A stretch of 39,723 bases of DNA from Candidatus Tenebribacter davisii (GTDB lineage: Bacteria; Cloacimonadota; Cloacimonadia; Cloacimonadales; TCS61). Each line of letters starts with the position of its first letter. Positions within the stretch are counted from its first letter, which is position 1. Positions 1-8,134 of this stretch are shown piece by piece. Under the pieces are notes generated by a model, which saw only the letters and a list, made by a program, of their open reading frames with translations, was not told the origin of the DNA and did no database searches. The position numbers and the translations under genes are program-made. The stretch covers positions 1 through 39,723 of the forward strand of contig JAVCCH010000157.1 in assembly GCA_030765535.1 (NCBI GenBank), in the 5' to 3' direction.

Positions 1-174
1 CTTGATAATAACACCGATAGAATGTGTGGTGTAATTATGAACACTCATCATACTGCACTTAATGGTGCACAATGGCGTATTAGAACAATGGCTGCGCAGA
101 GGGGTTGTACCGCAGGTTCTAATGGGGCTCCACTATCTGAGTATTTCACTTTTTACGGATTTCGTTTCAATTAA
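1..174 (+). CDS. C-terminal fragment of an unrecognised protein (5' end outside window)
   Basis: Frame 1 is open from the first base of the window to a TAA at 172-174, giving the last 57 residues of a protein. The fragment starts LDNNTDRMCG and ends EYFTFYGFRFN. It is rich in Thr, Asn, Arg and Gly and holds two Cys. I do not recognise the family. The closing GFR-like aromatic stretch loosely recalls formylglycine-generating-enzyme-like domains, but the piece is too short to call. The stop codon lies 4 nt before the first attC-like repeat (178-300), the spacing expected of a gene in an integron cassette, so the frame is probably real. Another open frame at 62-298 overlaps it but runs through the repeat and is less credible. 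Confidence 0.5.
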   Translation, partial: LDNNTDRMCGVIMNTHHTALNGAQWRIRTMAAQRGCTAGSNGAPLSEYFTFYGFRFN

Positions 175-177
175 ATC

Positions 178-300
178 GCCTAACAAACGTGTCAGCGGTA
201 GGTTGGGTAGTTTGTCTTGGCTGAATCGTACCGATTCAGGTTTGGTCGGTTTGTATGGGCTGAATCGTTCCGATCCCGCCGCACACGCGAAACATTAGCT
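178..300 (+). repeat. attC-like recombination site 1 (imperfect bulged inverted repeat)
   Basis: The left arm begins GCCTAAC (178-184), which fits the attC R'' box RYYYAAC. The right arm ends ATTAGCT (294-300), one base from the R' box GTTRRRY. CTAA (180-183) pairs with TTAG (295-298), CGTGT (188-192) with ACACG (283-287) and GCGG (195-198) with CCGC (279-282). C193 and A194 are left extrahelical on one arm, and an unpaired spacer separates the outer and inner stems, both attC features. The central part holds a perfect hairpin, CTGAATCG-TAC-CGATTCAG (221-239). The site follows the stop of the upstream gene by 4 nt. The changed G of R' suggests it may be weakened or inactive. Confidence 0.62.
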
Positions 301-320
301 GAAATAGATAGGAGAGTTGA

Positions 321-1529
321 TTGAGAATCAGAATATTCATAATATTGTACTTGTTATTATCAGCGAGTCTGAAAAGCCAAATTATTGAACACAGTGTTAT
401 TTCTCTATTTGAACGATTTGGAAATTCACCTTTTTCTGAAATAAGCCAATCTGGTATCGGAAATCTTGGATTTGATAACGATATCTCAAATTATAATCCC
501 AAATTACTTGGAGAATATGAAACACTAATAATCAAAACATCTATTGTCTCGAATATGATAACTTCAAGCGACTTAACAATTGCTTATCCAACCTATAATT
601 GGGAAGAATCTTATGACAATGTTATTAAAGTAATTCCTAATTTCAGTATTGCATATAAATATAGAAATTTATTAATACAGTTAAACTATGATCAAACAAA
701 ATACATAAATGTCAAAGATAAGATTAATGATTTGCTACTAACCTTTCACAATAGTGGTACCTATAATTGGGGGAAAACAAAATACTTTGTCTCAAACCAG
801 ATTTTACAATTATCACTTGTGAAAAAGTTTTATGATGGTTTGTCATTGTCATTTGGAATTCTTACAAATAGTTATGTCCAAAAGATAAGTGGTGATACTT
901 CAGACGAATATTTACAATTATCTCTAAAATTGTTAAAAAAATATCAATTCCAAAGTTCATTAAACTATAAAATAAATCGTAATTTCAATATTTATTTTCT
1001 GATAAAAAGTCAAAGAGCTAGAATAAAGTTATCTCCTGAAAAATTTGAGATATATAATGATATTATTCTTACAAATAGTTTTATTTCTTATCCTGCTCTA
1101 ATTGCCTGTGGTACCCAAATCAATCTAAGTAACAAAACTAAAGTTTCATTAGAAATTCTTAATTATTTCATAAACAAACACGTTAGAAATGAATATGATA
1201 TGTTGATTTATGATAATAACACATCAAAAATACTAGCTGCTCTTGGTATAAACCACCAATTGAATAAAAATGTATTTGTAGGGTTAATGTATAACTCATA
1301 CTTAATATATGACATTAATATAAAAACCAGTTATTCAGATACATTTAAAGATAGAATAATAGATCCCTATTCAATTATTCTCTCTTCAATCTATAGTGTT
1401 AATAGCTTTTCCTTTTCTTTTTCTTATCAATACTCCAATAACGGTTATTATGAAGATAGTGCTATAGATCAACCAGGTAGAGAATTTTCACATTTTATCA
1501 CAATTGGTCTTAGTAAGAGTTTCTTTTGA
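321..1529 (+). CDS. Predicted outer-membrane beta-barrel protein in an integron-like cassette
   Basis: The start is TTG at 321, supported by AGGAG about 6 nt upstream (310-314); no better ATG precedes the signal peptide. The 402-residue product begins with a basic, hydrophobic signal peptide (MRIRIFIILYLLLSASLKS, cleavage near Ser19/Gln20). The rest is rich in alternating polar and aromatic residues typical of amphipathic beta strands, and the chain ends in Phe-Phe (GLSKSFF), as many outer-membrane barrels do. The N-terminal part (SGIGNLGF…NYNP) loosely resembles the start of PorV/FadL-like barrels seen in T9SS organisms. There is no catalytic motif. The gene sits alone between two attC-like repeats (178-300 and 1546-1671) and reads in the direction expected of a cassette gene. 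Function within the barrel group is unknown; a role in transport or surface display is inference. Confidence 0.6.
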   Translation: MRIRIFIILYLLLSASLKSQIIEHSVISLFERFGNSPFSEISQSGIGNLGFDNDISNYNPKLLGEYETLIIKTSIVSNMITSSDLTIAYPTYNWEESYDNVIKVIPNFSIAYKYRNLLIQLNYDQTKYINVKDKINDLLLTFHNSGTYNWGKTKYFVSNQILQLSLVKKFYDGLSLSFGILTNSYVQKISGDTSDEYLQLSLKLLKKYQFQSSLNYKINRNFNIYFLIKSQRARIKLSPEKFEIYNDIILTNSFISYPALIACGTQINLSNKTKVSLEILNYFINKHVRNEYDMLIYDNNTSKILAALGINHQLNKNVFVGLMYNSYLIYDINIKTSYSDTFKDRIIDPYSIILSSIYSVNSFSFSFSYQYSNNGYYEDSAIDQPGREFSHFITIGLSKSFF

Positions 1530-1545
1530 TGTTTAAGAGTATTCA

Positions 1546-1671
1546 GCTAACAAGCGTGTCGTCGGTAGAGTTGGTCAGTGCTCTTTGTTTGAATCTTTCG
1601 ATTCAAACGGTTGGTCAGTTTGTTTTGGGCGTGATCGTTCCGATCCCGCCGCACACAGGAAAAATAAATGC
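1546..1671 (+). repeat. attC-like recombination site 2 (right end decayed)
   Basis: This site begins GCTAAC (1546-1551) 17 nt after the stop of the barrel gene. GTGT (1556-1559) pairs with ACAC (1653-1656) and CGG (1563-1565) with CCG (1649-1651), again with unequal arm lengths. It shares long stretches with site 1, including GATCGTTCCGATCCCGCC and GCACAC, so the two are copies of one element. The inner hairpin is GTTTGAATC-TTTC-GATTCAAAC, the counterpart of the CTGAATCG hairpin in site 1 with different stem bases. The expected right-end GTTAGC is missing (AGGAAAAATAAATGC instead), so site 2 is probably inactive. Confidence 0.55.
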
Positions 1672-1721
1672 ATTATAAAAATAAAAGAGCGAAGAATATT
1701 AAATAAAAATTAGGAGAAATC

Positions 1722-4700
1722 ATGAAATTTAAAAAAGAATATTTAAAAAGTTTTTTAGTTGTATTTTTCTTAATAACTTCTAATCTAATTTTTTCACAGA
1801 CTTTTGAAGAAGTGCAAAACAGTACTTTTGGACATGGAATACAAACAAGCCAACCATCTTTTTATGATATTGATAATGACAATTTATTAGATCTATTTAT
1901 TTCCGATTATGGTAGTAATGGTCAAATTCGGCATTTTGAACAAACAAGTATTTATTCTTACGATTTTCAATTAATCAATTCTCAATTTAGTAATCTGATT
2001 TTATTTCATCCTTCTAAACCTTTTTTTCATGATATTGATAATGATGGTCTATTGGATATGTTAGTTGGTGTTTTGGATGGTAATATTAACCACTTTGAGC
2101 AAACAGAATCAGGATCAGATGAATTTGAATTATTAACAGAATATTTTTGTGGTATTGAAGATTGGCTTCCTGTACCCAACCTCATCGATCTGGATGGAGA
2201 CGGGCTTCTGGATATGATTTGCGGAAGAAGCAATGGTCATTTATCTCATTATGAACAGGTTGCACCTAATTCTTACGATTTTGAATTAATTGATAACAAT
2301 TTTAATTATATTGATGTTGGCAATGCAAACAGACCTACTTTTACAGACATTGATGGTGATAATTTGATAGATTTGATTATTGGTGAAGGTGAAGAATCCG
2401 GTGGTGATGGTGGCGATATATTTTATTATGAACAAGCTGCACCCAATTCTTACGATTTCGTATTTATATCAGACAATTTCCTGCCGATAGATATTGGAAA
2501 ACTGACAACTCCGGCATTTGCATATATAGATAATGATAATAAATTGGATCTTATAGTTGGTGAACTGGATGGGAATCTAAATCTTTTTGAGCAAAATGCA
2601 CAATTCTCTCTGGAGTTTGATATTGTTTCCGAAAACTACCTTACAATAGATGTTGGTAAGTCAGCCTTTCCTGCTTGTAAAGATATTGATAATGATGGTT
2701 TATTGGATTTGATTATTGGAGAATATAATGGGAACTTAAATCTATATGAACAGTGTAGTATCGGTTCATTTAATTTCGATTCTATTTCAGATTCATTATT
2801 AGATGTCGGGAGAGGAAAATCAAATCCAACAATTACTGATATTGATAATGATGGTTTATGGGATCTGTTTCTGGGTGGATTCAATAGTGGAGAAGTCTCT
2901 CATTTTGAACAAACAGAAACAGAAACTTATGATTTCGAATTAGTTACAAATAATTTTATTCAAGTAAATGGAGGAAATGCTGCTTTACATTTTAAGGATA
3001 TTGATAATGATAATTTGCTGGATTTATTAGTTGGAGTTCATACTGGAAACTTAATTCATTTTGAACAAGAAGGTGTGAATTCGCAGATTTTTAATCTTGT
3101 TTCTGAAAATTTCTCCGATATCGATGCAGGTTCTTATGCAATTCCTACAACAACAGATTTAGATAACAATGGTTTAATAGACTTATTGATCGGTGTTTCA
3201 TCTAATGGTAGAATCCGCCATTATGAACAGGTTTCTCACAATTCTTATGATTTTGAATTGGTTGAATCTGTCTTTGAAAATATTAGTACAAGATATATGG
3301 CAACACCAACTTTTGCTGATATAAATAATGACAGATTAGATGATATTATTGCAGGTTCTTATGATGGTGGGCTTCATTTATTTGAGCATCATTCTGATAT
3401 TCAATTGTATTTTACAAAAATAGAAGCCGGAGATTTTGTAAATGAGATAAGTACTTCGATTAGTTGTAGTTGTTCAGATTTTGATAATGATGAAGATATT
3501 GATCTTTTTATTACAAATGCTTGGTATGTAAATCCTGCAAATACAGAAGCGAATTTTTTATACAAAAATAATGGAAATGGAACATTTATCAAGGTTGTAG
3601 ATGGTGATATCGTAAATTTTGAAAATTCTTCAAAAAGCAACAGTTGGGGAGATTATAATAATGATGGTTTTAATGATCTCTTTGTGGCAAACAGCGGACA
3701 ATCGGGTGGCCCTAATTCGTTATTCAGAAATAACGGAGACGGAACATTTACAACAATAACCGATATTACTTTTACCCAAGATATTAATCATACTCAAAAT
3801 GGAGTTTGGGGAGATTTTAATAACGACGGGATGTTAGATTTGATGACAACAAGTGCTACCGGCACTTACTTATATATAAATTTAGATACTGAAACTTTCA
3901 GTGAGAGGATAATGATCAATGAAGGATATTATCAAGGAATTAGCTGCATAGATTATGATAATGATAATGATCTGGATTTGTATCTTACAAGATATTCAAC
4001 TACTGCTAACAATAATACTTTATATAATAATGATGGAAATGGGAATTTTACCAGAATCTATGATAATATTATTGTATCAGATGAAGGAAGTTCACCGGGA
4101 GCAAGTTGGGCAGATTATGATAACGATTGTGATTTGGATCTGTTTGTTCCCAATTCCGATGATAATTATTTTTATTCAAATAATGGTGACGGAAATTTTA
4201 CAAGGATCTATGATAATAGTATTGTAATGGATGAAGGAACATCAATAAGTGCAAATTGGGGTGACTATAATAATAATGGATTTCTTGATATTTTTGTATC
4301 AAATCGTGATAATGAAAACAATTTTTTATATGAAAATACGGGAGATGGAAATTTTGAAAGAATAGTCACAGGAAATATTGCACTTGATATTGGAACATCA
4401 TTTGGTTGTACCTGGTTTGATTCTGATAATGATGGTGATTTAGATCTGTATGTAGTTAATCGCCAAGAAAAAAATTGCTTCTATCAAAATGAAATTGGAT
4501 CAAACAGCAATTGGATAAAAATAAAATGTGTCGGTGATCTCTCGAATAAATCTGCGATCGGTGCGAAAGTAAAAGTAAAAGCTATTATTAACGGTAATCC
4601 TGTCTGGCAAATGCGAGAAATTTCAGGTCAAAGCGGAGCATGGAATCAGAATAGTTTAATCCAGCATTTTGGTCTTGGAAATTCAAATATGATTAGCCAT

Positions 4701-6092
4701 ATAGTTATTGAATGGCCTTCCGGAATTGTTCAGGCTTTGTCAGATATTATTCCTAATCAATTTATTACAATTACCGAACCGGCAGAATCCAGCGTAAAAC
4801 TTGAAATTGAAACCATATATTCAAGTTTTGATCGAGAAGTTATTGTTCCCGTAATTGTATCTGAGAATAATTATCCTATCAATTCTTTAGAAATAAATCT
4901 AACCGAATATTCTGACGGTTTGGAATTCATAAGCATCAATACAGAAGAGACATTGCTTGATGAATCAAATTGGATTTGTACTGCTAATGAAACAAATAAT
5001 ATTCTTCATATTGTTTCTATCGGTTCACAACCTCTTCAAGGAATTGGAATACTTTGTTATTTGAAATTCCAGGTAATTCAAATGGAAGGATTTGTTCCGA
5101 TAAATTTTGATTCCATTGTTATAAACACAGCTGAAATGCTGGCTGAAACCCAAAATGGCAGTGTAAATGTTATTCTACCGAATTATGGTGATGTAGATCA
5201 AAATGGTCAAATTCAAGCAATTGATGCAAACAGAATCTTGGATTATTTGGTAGAGAGCTATTACTTGGATGACATTCAAAAACTTAATGCCGAAGTTTCA
5301 TTTGATAATTCTGTATCTGCTCTTGATGCAAACATTATTTTGCAATATGTATCTGGGATAATTGATTCTTTACCAAATGAAATTGGAGAAGGATATATAG
5401 CTCTCGGAAATATCCAAATGAATGATCAAACTGTATCATCAGAAGAATTGATTGAAACACCATTGCACCTTACCGGTGCTGATAGTATTTATTCATTTGA
5501 AGTTTGCCTTTCGTATGATTCAAATATGATTGAATTTGTATCTTATGAATACTCGGAACTTTTAAATGATTTTATTGTAGAAAGTAATTTCATATATGAT
5601 AACAAAATTTATTTTGCAGGAACTGGTTTTAATCCCATTAATGAAAATGGTGAATTTATTCTGCTTAATTTTTTAGTTTCAGAAGAATTTGATTCGGATT
5701 CCACAATAGTTTCTTTAGATAAATTAAGATGGAATGAAAATGATATTCAAATTGAACCTGCTGAAACAATTTTGTACAATTCTGTATCTACAAGTGAGAA
5801 TCCATTACCATTAGTTACAAAACTTGGATCGAATTTTCCGAATCCGTTTAACCCTTCTACTAAAATTAATTTTCAATTAGCCCAAGAAAGTGATGTAGAT
5901 ATCTCTATTTATAATATAAAAGGTCAGAAAGTGAAACAGCTTGTCAGGAGTCAGCGATTATCCGGTCAGCATTCTGTTGTTTGGCATGGAAAAGATGAAC
6001 AGGATCAACCGGTCGCTTCCAGTATATATTTCTATAAATTGAAAGTAAATAAGAAAACTATAGCTGTGAGGAAGTGTTTGCTTTTAAAATGA
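1722..6092 (+). CDS. Large secreted FG-GAP/VCBS-repeat protein with ASPIC/UnbV, cohesin-like, dockerin and T9SS sorting domains
   Basis: Start ATG 1722 has AGGAGA at 1712-1717. The 1456-residue product opens with a signal peptide (1-25, ending IFS/QTF). Residues about 35-930 hold many Asp-rich calcium-binding-type repeats of two kinds: an early block with the theme DIDNDGLLDLLIG…HFEQ, and a later block with DYDNDNDLDL…NNDGNGNFTRI. These are FG-GAP/VCBS blades, usually beta-propellers for adhesion or ligand binding. Residues about 935-1020 match the ASPIC/UnbV domain (IGAKVKVKA…HFGLG…IEWPSG). Next come a cohesin-like module (about 1025-1150), a type I dockerin-like pair (about 1156-1218; GDVDQNGQIQAIDANRIL and NSVSALDANIIL), and a second cohesin-like module (about 1225-1355). 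The chain ends with a T9SS-type tail (about 1368-1456; NFPNPFNP to CLLLK). It is likely exported to the cell surface. At 4.4 kb it would be very large for an integron cassette gene. Confidence 0.85.
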   Translation: MKFKKEYLKSFLVVFFLITSNLIFSQTFEEVQNSTFGHGIQTSQPSFYDIDNDNLLDLFISDYGSNGQIRHFEQTSIYSYDFQLINSQFSNLILFHPSKPFFHDIDNDGLLDMLVGVLDGNINHFEQTESGSDEFELLTEYFCGIEDWLPVPNLIDLDGDGLLDMICGRSNGHLSHYEQVAPNSYDFELIDNNFNYIDVGNANRPTFTDIDGDNLIDLIIGEGEESGGDGGDIFYYEQAAPNSYDFVFISDNFLPIDIGKLTTPAFAYIDNDNKLDLIVGELDGNLNLFEQNAQFSLEFDIVSENYLTIDVGKSAFPACKDIDNDGLLDLIIGEYNGNLNLYEQCSIGSFNFDSISDSLLDVGRGKSNPTITDIDNDGLWDLFLGGFNSGEVSHFEQTETETYDFELVTNNFIQVNGGNAALHFKDIDNDNLLDLLVGVHTGNLIHFEQEGVNSQIFNLVSENFSDIDAGSYAIPTTTDLDNNGLIDLLIGVSSNGRIRHYEQVSHNSYDFELVESVFENISTRYMATPTFADINNDRLDDIIAGSYDGGLHLFEHHSDIQLYFTKIEAGDFVNEISTSISCSCSDFDNDEDIDLFITNAWYVNPANTEANFLYKNNGNGTFIKVVDGDIVNFENSSKSNSWGDYNNDGFNDLFVANSGQSGGPNSLFRNNGDGTFTTITDITFTQDINHTQNGVWGDFNNDGMLDLMTTSATGTYLYINLDTETFSERIMINEGYYQGISCIDYDNDNDLDLYLTRYSTTANNNTLYNNDGNGNFTRIYDNIIVSDEGSSPGASWADYDNDCDLDLFVPNSDDNYFYSNNGDGNFTRIYDNSIVMDEGTSISANWGDYNNNGFLDIFVSNRDNENNFLYENTGDGNFERIVTGNIALDIGTSFGCTWFDSDNDGDLDLYVVNRQEKNCFYQNEIGSNSNWIKIKCVGDLSNKSAIGAKVKVKAIINGNPVWQMREISGQSGAWNQNSLIQHFGLGNSNMISHIVIEWPSGIVQALSDIIPNQFITITEPAESSVKLEIETIYSSFDREVIVPVIVSENNYPINSLEINLTEYSDGLEFISINTEETLLDESNWICTANETNNILHIVSIGSQPLQGIGILCYLKFQVIQMEGFVPINFDSIVINTAEMLAETQNGSVNVILPNYGDVDQNGQIQAIDANRILDYLVESYYLDDIQKLNAEVSFDNSVSALDANIILQYVSGIIDSLPNEIGEGYIALGNIQMNDQTVSSEELIETPLHLTGADSIYSFEVCLSYDSNMIEFVSYEYSELLNDFIVESNFIYDNKIYFAGTGFNPINENGEFILLNFLVSEEFDSDSTIVSLDKLRWNENDIQIEPAETILYNSVSTSENPLPLVTKLGSNFPNPFNPSTKINFQLAQESDVDISIYNIKGQKVKQLVRSQRLSGQHSVVWHGKDEQDQPVASSIYFYKLKVNKKTIAVRKCLLLK

Positions 6093-6102
6093 AAAGAATG
6101 CT

Positions 6103-6168
6103 GCTAACAAGCGCACCCACATACAGCAAGAAGGAATCTGAGTGAACGTGGCGTGCGCCGGCATTAAT
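6103..6168 (+). repeat. attC-like recombination site 3 (short form)
   Basis: The site begins GCTAAC (6103-6108), 11 nt after the upstream stop. GCGCAC (6111-6116) pairs with GTGCGC (6153-6158) and CCAC (6117-6120) with GTGG (6148-6151), leaving C6152 extrahelical on one arm only. The right end is ATTAATA rather than GTTRRRY, so the outer box is degenerate. It is shorter than sites 1 and 2 and differs in its centre, as attC sites of separate cassettes normally do. Its orientation agrees with the plus-strand genes. Confidence 0.5.
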
Positions 6169-6182
6169 ATAACTATAAAACA

Positions 6183-6214
6183 AAAGTCCGGATTTTTCAA
6201 TCCGGACTTTTTTT
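6183..6214. terminator. Bidirectional rho-independent terminator
   Basis: A 12-bp perfect stem AAAGTCCGGATT (6183-6194) / AATCCGGACTTT (6199-6210) closes on TTTC and is followed by a T run on the plus strand, with A residues on the other side. It can end transcription of both the plus-strand cassette region and the minus-strand rhodanese gene. Confidence 0.85.
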
Positions 6215-6245
6215 CAATTAACTTTATTTAAAGACATTTAGTTTT

Positions 6246-7292
6246 CTATGGACCTGTTTCTACAGGATAACCTGCATTCACCCAGGCTGCATAGTTGCCT
6301 TCCAAACGATAAACGTGGATAAATCCGGCATCTATAAGTTTATTTGCTCCCAGCATAGAGGCTGTATCAGTATGGCAATATACAGCATAATTCGCCATTG
6401 GATCCAGCATTGGAATAGCATCATCTAAACTTCCGTCACCAACATAATAATTAACTGCTCCGGGAATATGACCCTGTTCAAACATTGGTGAAACATCAAT
6501 TACTATAAGGTCAGGATCATCCATCATCATCTGATTAAGTTCCATAGCTGTGATATCCATGTAAGTCTCAACTTCTATAGTATAACCTGCATCAACCCAG
6601 GCACCGTAGTTTCCTTCCAAACGATATACATTTGAGAAACCTGCATCAAATAACATTTGCGCAGCAGACATTGAAGCTGCATCGGTATGACAATATACTA
6701 AATACATAGCATCAGAATTCCAGCCTGAAATAGCTGCTGCAAAGCTGCCATCTCCCAAAGGATAATCCAATGCGCCCGGCAAATGACCGAATTCCCACAT
6801 ATTTGATACATCAATAACTATAAGGTTTGAATTATTATTTATTAATTCTAATGCATCTGCCGGCACTATATCCATGTAACTTGGAAGTTCAATATCATAA
6901 CCTGCATCTACCCAGGCACTATAATTCCCTTCTAATCGGTAGACATTTGGAAAACCTGCATCAATCAACATTTCAGATGCAGAAATGGCAGGTGCGTCTC
7001 CATGACAATAGATCAAATATTTAGCATTCATATCCCAATCTGGAAATGCAGCCTGAAAACTGCCGTCTCCCAGTGGAAAAGATAGAGCACCGGGAAGATG
7101 ACCATCAGCCCATAAAGGTGAAACATCAATTATTAGCAAATCCGGATTATTATTTATCAATTCTAATGCTTCAGCAGGTGAGATATCCATATATTGGCTA
7201 TCAGGACCCGTAGAATCATTCTCATCACAACCTACTACAAACAGCAATACTATTACTGCCATCATTACAAAATAAAATTTATTCTTAAACAT
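6246..7292 (-). CDS. Lipoprotein with three tandem rhodanese-like domains
   Basis: Start ATG (7292-7290) has a strong upstream AAGGAGGAAA. The 348-residue product has a lipoprotein signal peptide with lipobox VVGC and lipid-site Cys22. Three rhodanese domains follow (about 36-137, 138-242 and 243-348), each running from YMDI through IDVS…GH(L/I)PGA to YRLEGNY.AWV.AGY. The presumed catalytic Cys is kept in all three (YCHGDAP, YCHTDAA, YCHTDTA). The active-site loop lacks the Arg and the usual CxxGxR pattern, so classical thiosulfate sulfurtransferase activity is doubtful. The domains resemble one another strongly, which points to duplication within the gene. It would be anchored at a membrane, outside the cytoplasm. 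It stands alone, with a terminator directly downstream. A role in sulfane-sulfur handling or sulfide sensing is inference. Confidence 0.9.
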   Translation of the reverse strand: MFKNKFYFVMMAVIVLLFVVGCDENDSTGPDSQYMDISPAEALELINNNPDLLIIDVSPLWADGHLPGALSFPLGDGSFQAAFPDWDMNAKYLIYCHGDAPAISASEMLIDAGFPNVYRLEGNYSAWVDAGYDIELPSYMDIVPADALELINNNSNLIVIDVSNMWEFGHLPGALDYPLGDGSFAAAISGWNSDAMYLVYCHTDAASMSAAQMLFDAGFSNVYRLEGNYGAWVDAGYTIEVETYMDITAMELNQMMMDDPDLIVIDVSPMFEQGHIPGAVNYYVGDGSLDDAIPMLDPMANYAVYCHTDTASMLGANKLIDAGFIHVYRLEGNYAAWVNAGYPVETGP

Positions 7293-7413
7293 TTTTCCTC
7301 CTTTTGAATATGAACAAGGTAGCTATTAAAAATGAAAAAGCAATATTTTTCTTGAGAATGAATCTCAATTTCAAATAAATACCTTATCCTCAATTCTAAA
7401 TTCTAACCTTAAA

Positions 7414-8064
7414 ATGAAATTTGGAGAGACACCACTGCCTGTAACCTTGAGTTCTTTCACAGTATCTCTTTCAAATAACAAACCATACTTGAATTGGGTT
7501 ACACAGACGGAGCAGAGAAATGCCTATTGGAATGTGTATCGTTCCATTTCACAAAATCTGGGGCAGGCAATGATCTTAAATGTAGAACCGATCGAAGGTG
7601 CGGGAACAACAAGTGAACCAACTGCATATAGTTTTGTGGATCAGTATGGAATTGAAGGTGGAGCAACTTACTGGTACTGAATAGAGAGCATAAGTTATGA
7701 TGGCGATAGTGATCTGTACGGACCTGTATATCTCCTCATCCCACCTAGGATAAATGATCCGGGATTACCTCAAATTCCAAAATATTACGGTTTATATCAG
7801 AATTTCCCTAATCCTTTCAATCCTACTACGATGATCTGTTTTGCTGTAAAGGAAGAATGCCTGGGAGAGTTGACCGTTTACAATGTTCGGGGACAGAAAA
7901 TTAAGACACTTTACCGGGGAAATATTCCTGGTAATGAGATTGTCAGTGTGGTTTGGGACAGCCGGGGTAATGCCGGAAAGGACGTGGCATCTGGTGTTTA
8001 TATCTACAGGCTGGTTACAAATACAAAAGAGCGCTATCTAATGAAGATGCTCTTAGTAAAATAA
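7414..8064 (+). pseudogene. Broken remnant of the C-terminus of a T9SS cargo protein
   Basis: One reading frame from 7414 to the TAA at 8062-8064 encodes about 216 residues, interrupted by TGA at 7678-7680. It begins near LPVTLSSF and passes through NWVTQTEQ…WNVYRS and GTTSEPT to YWY-stop-IESIS, then NFPNPFNP and a tail ending KMLLVK. It closely matches the last part of the C25 protease encoded at 22687-27111, where the stop position is Trp (YWYWLESIS). TGG to TGA is therefore a likely nonsense mutation. No signal peptide or N-terminal domain precedes it. The frame is open only back to a TGA at 7333, without a convincing start or ribosome site. TGA is a normal stop elsewhere here (1529, 6092), so recoding is unlikely. 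This is best read as a truncated, decaying fragment. Confidence 0.75.
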
Positions 8065-8077
8065 AATTCTGTAAAAA

Positions 8078-8112
8078 TAAGCCTTCTGGATTTCCGGAAG
8101 GCTTACTTTTTA
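8078..8112 (+). terminator. Rho-independent terminator after the remnant gene
   Basis: Stem TAAGCCTTCTGG (8078-8089) pairs with CCGGAAGGCTTA (8094-8105) through one G-T wobble, with loop ATTT and a following T-rich run. It lies 14 nt after the remnant's stop. Confidence 0.8.
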
Positions 8113-8134
8113 TTGCTCAGTAATAATTTACCGT

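Noticed and set aside
62-298. A 78-residue plus-strand reading frame at the window start
   Set aside because: It runs through the attC-like repeat and overlaps the frame-1 gene end at 1-174, which fits cassette layout better. The product is not a plausible protein.
3955-4227. A 90-residue overlapping frame inside the large repeat protein gene
   Set aside because: It is rich in Met and Ile, a shadow of Asp/Asn-rich codons in another frame, with no ribosome site.
7678-7680. TGA read through as Trp or selenocysteine
   Set aside because: TGA acts as a normal stop elsewhere in the window (1529, 6092), the intact paralogue has TGG, and no stem-loop typical of a selenocysteine signal follows. A nonsense mutation is simpler.
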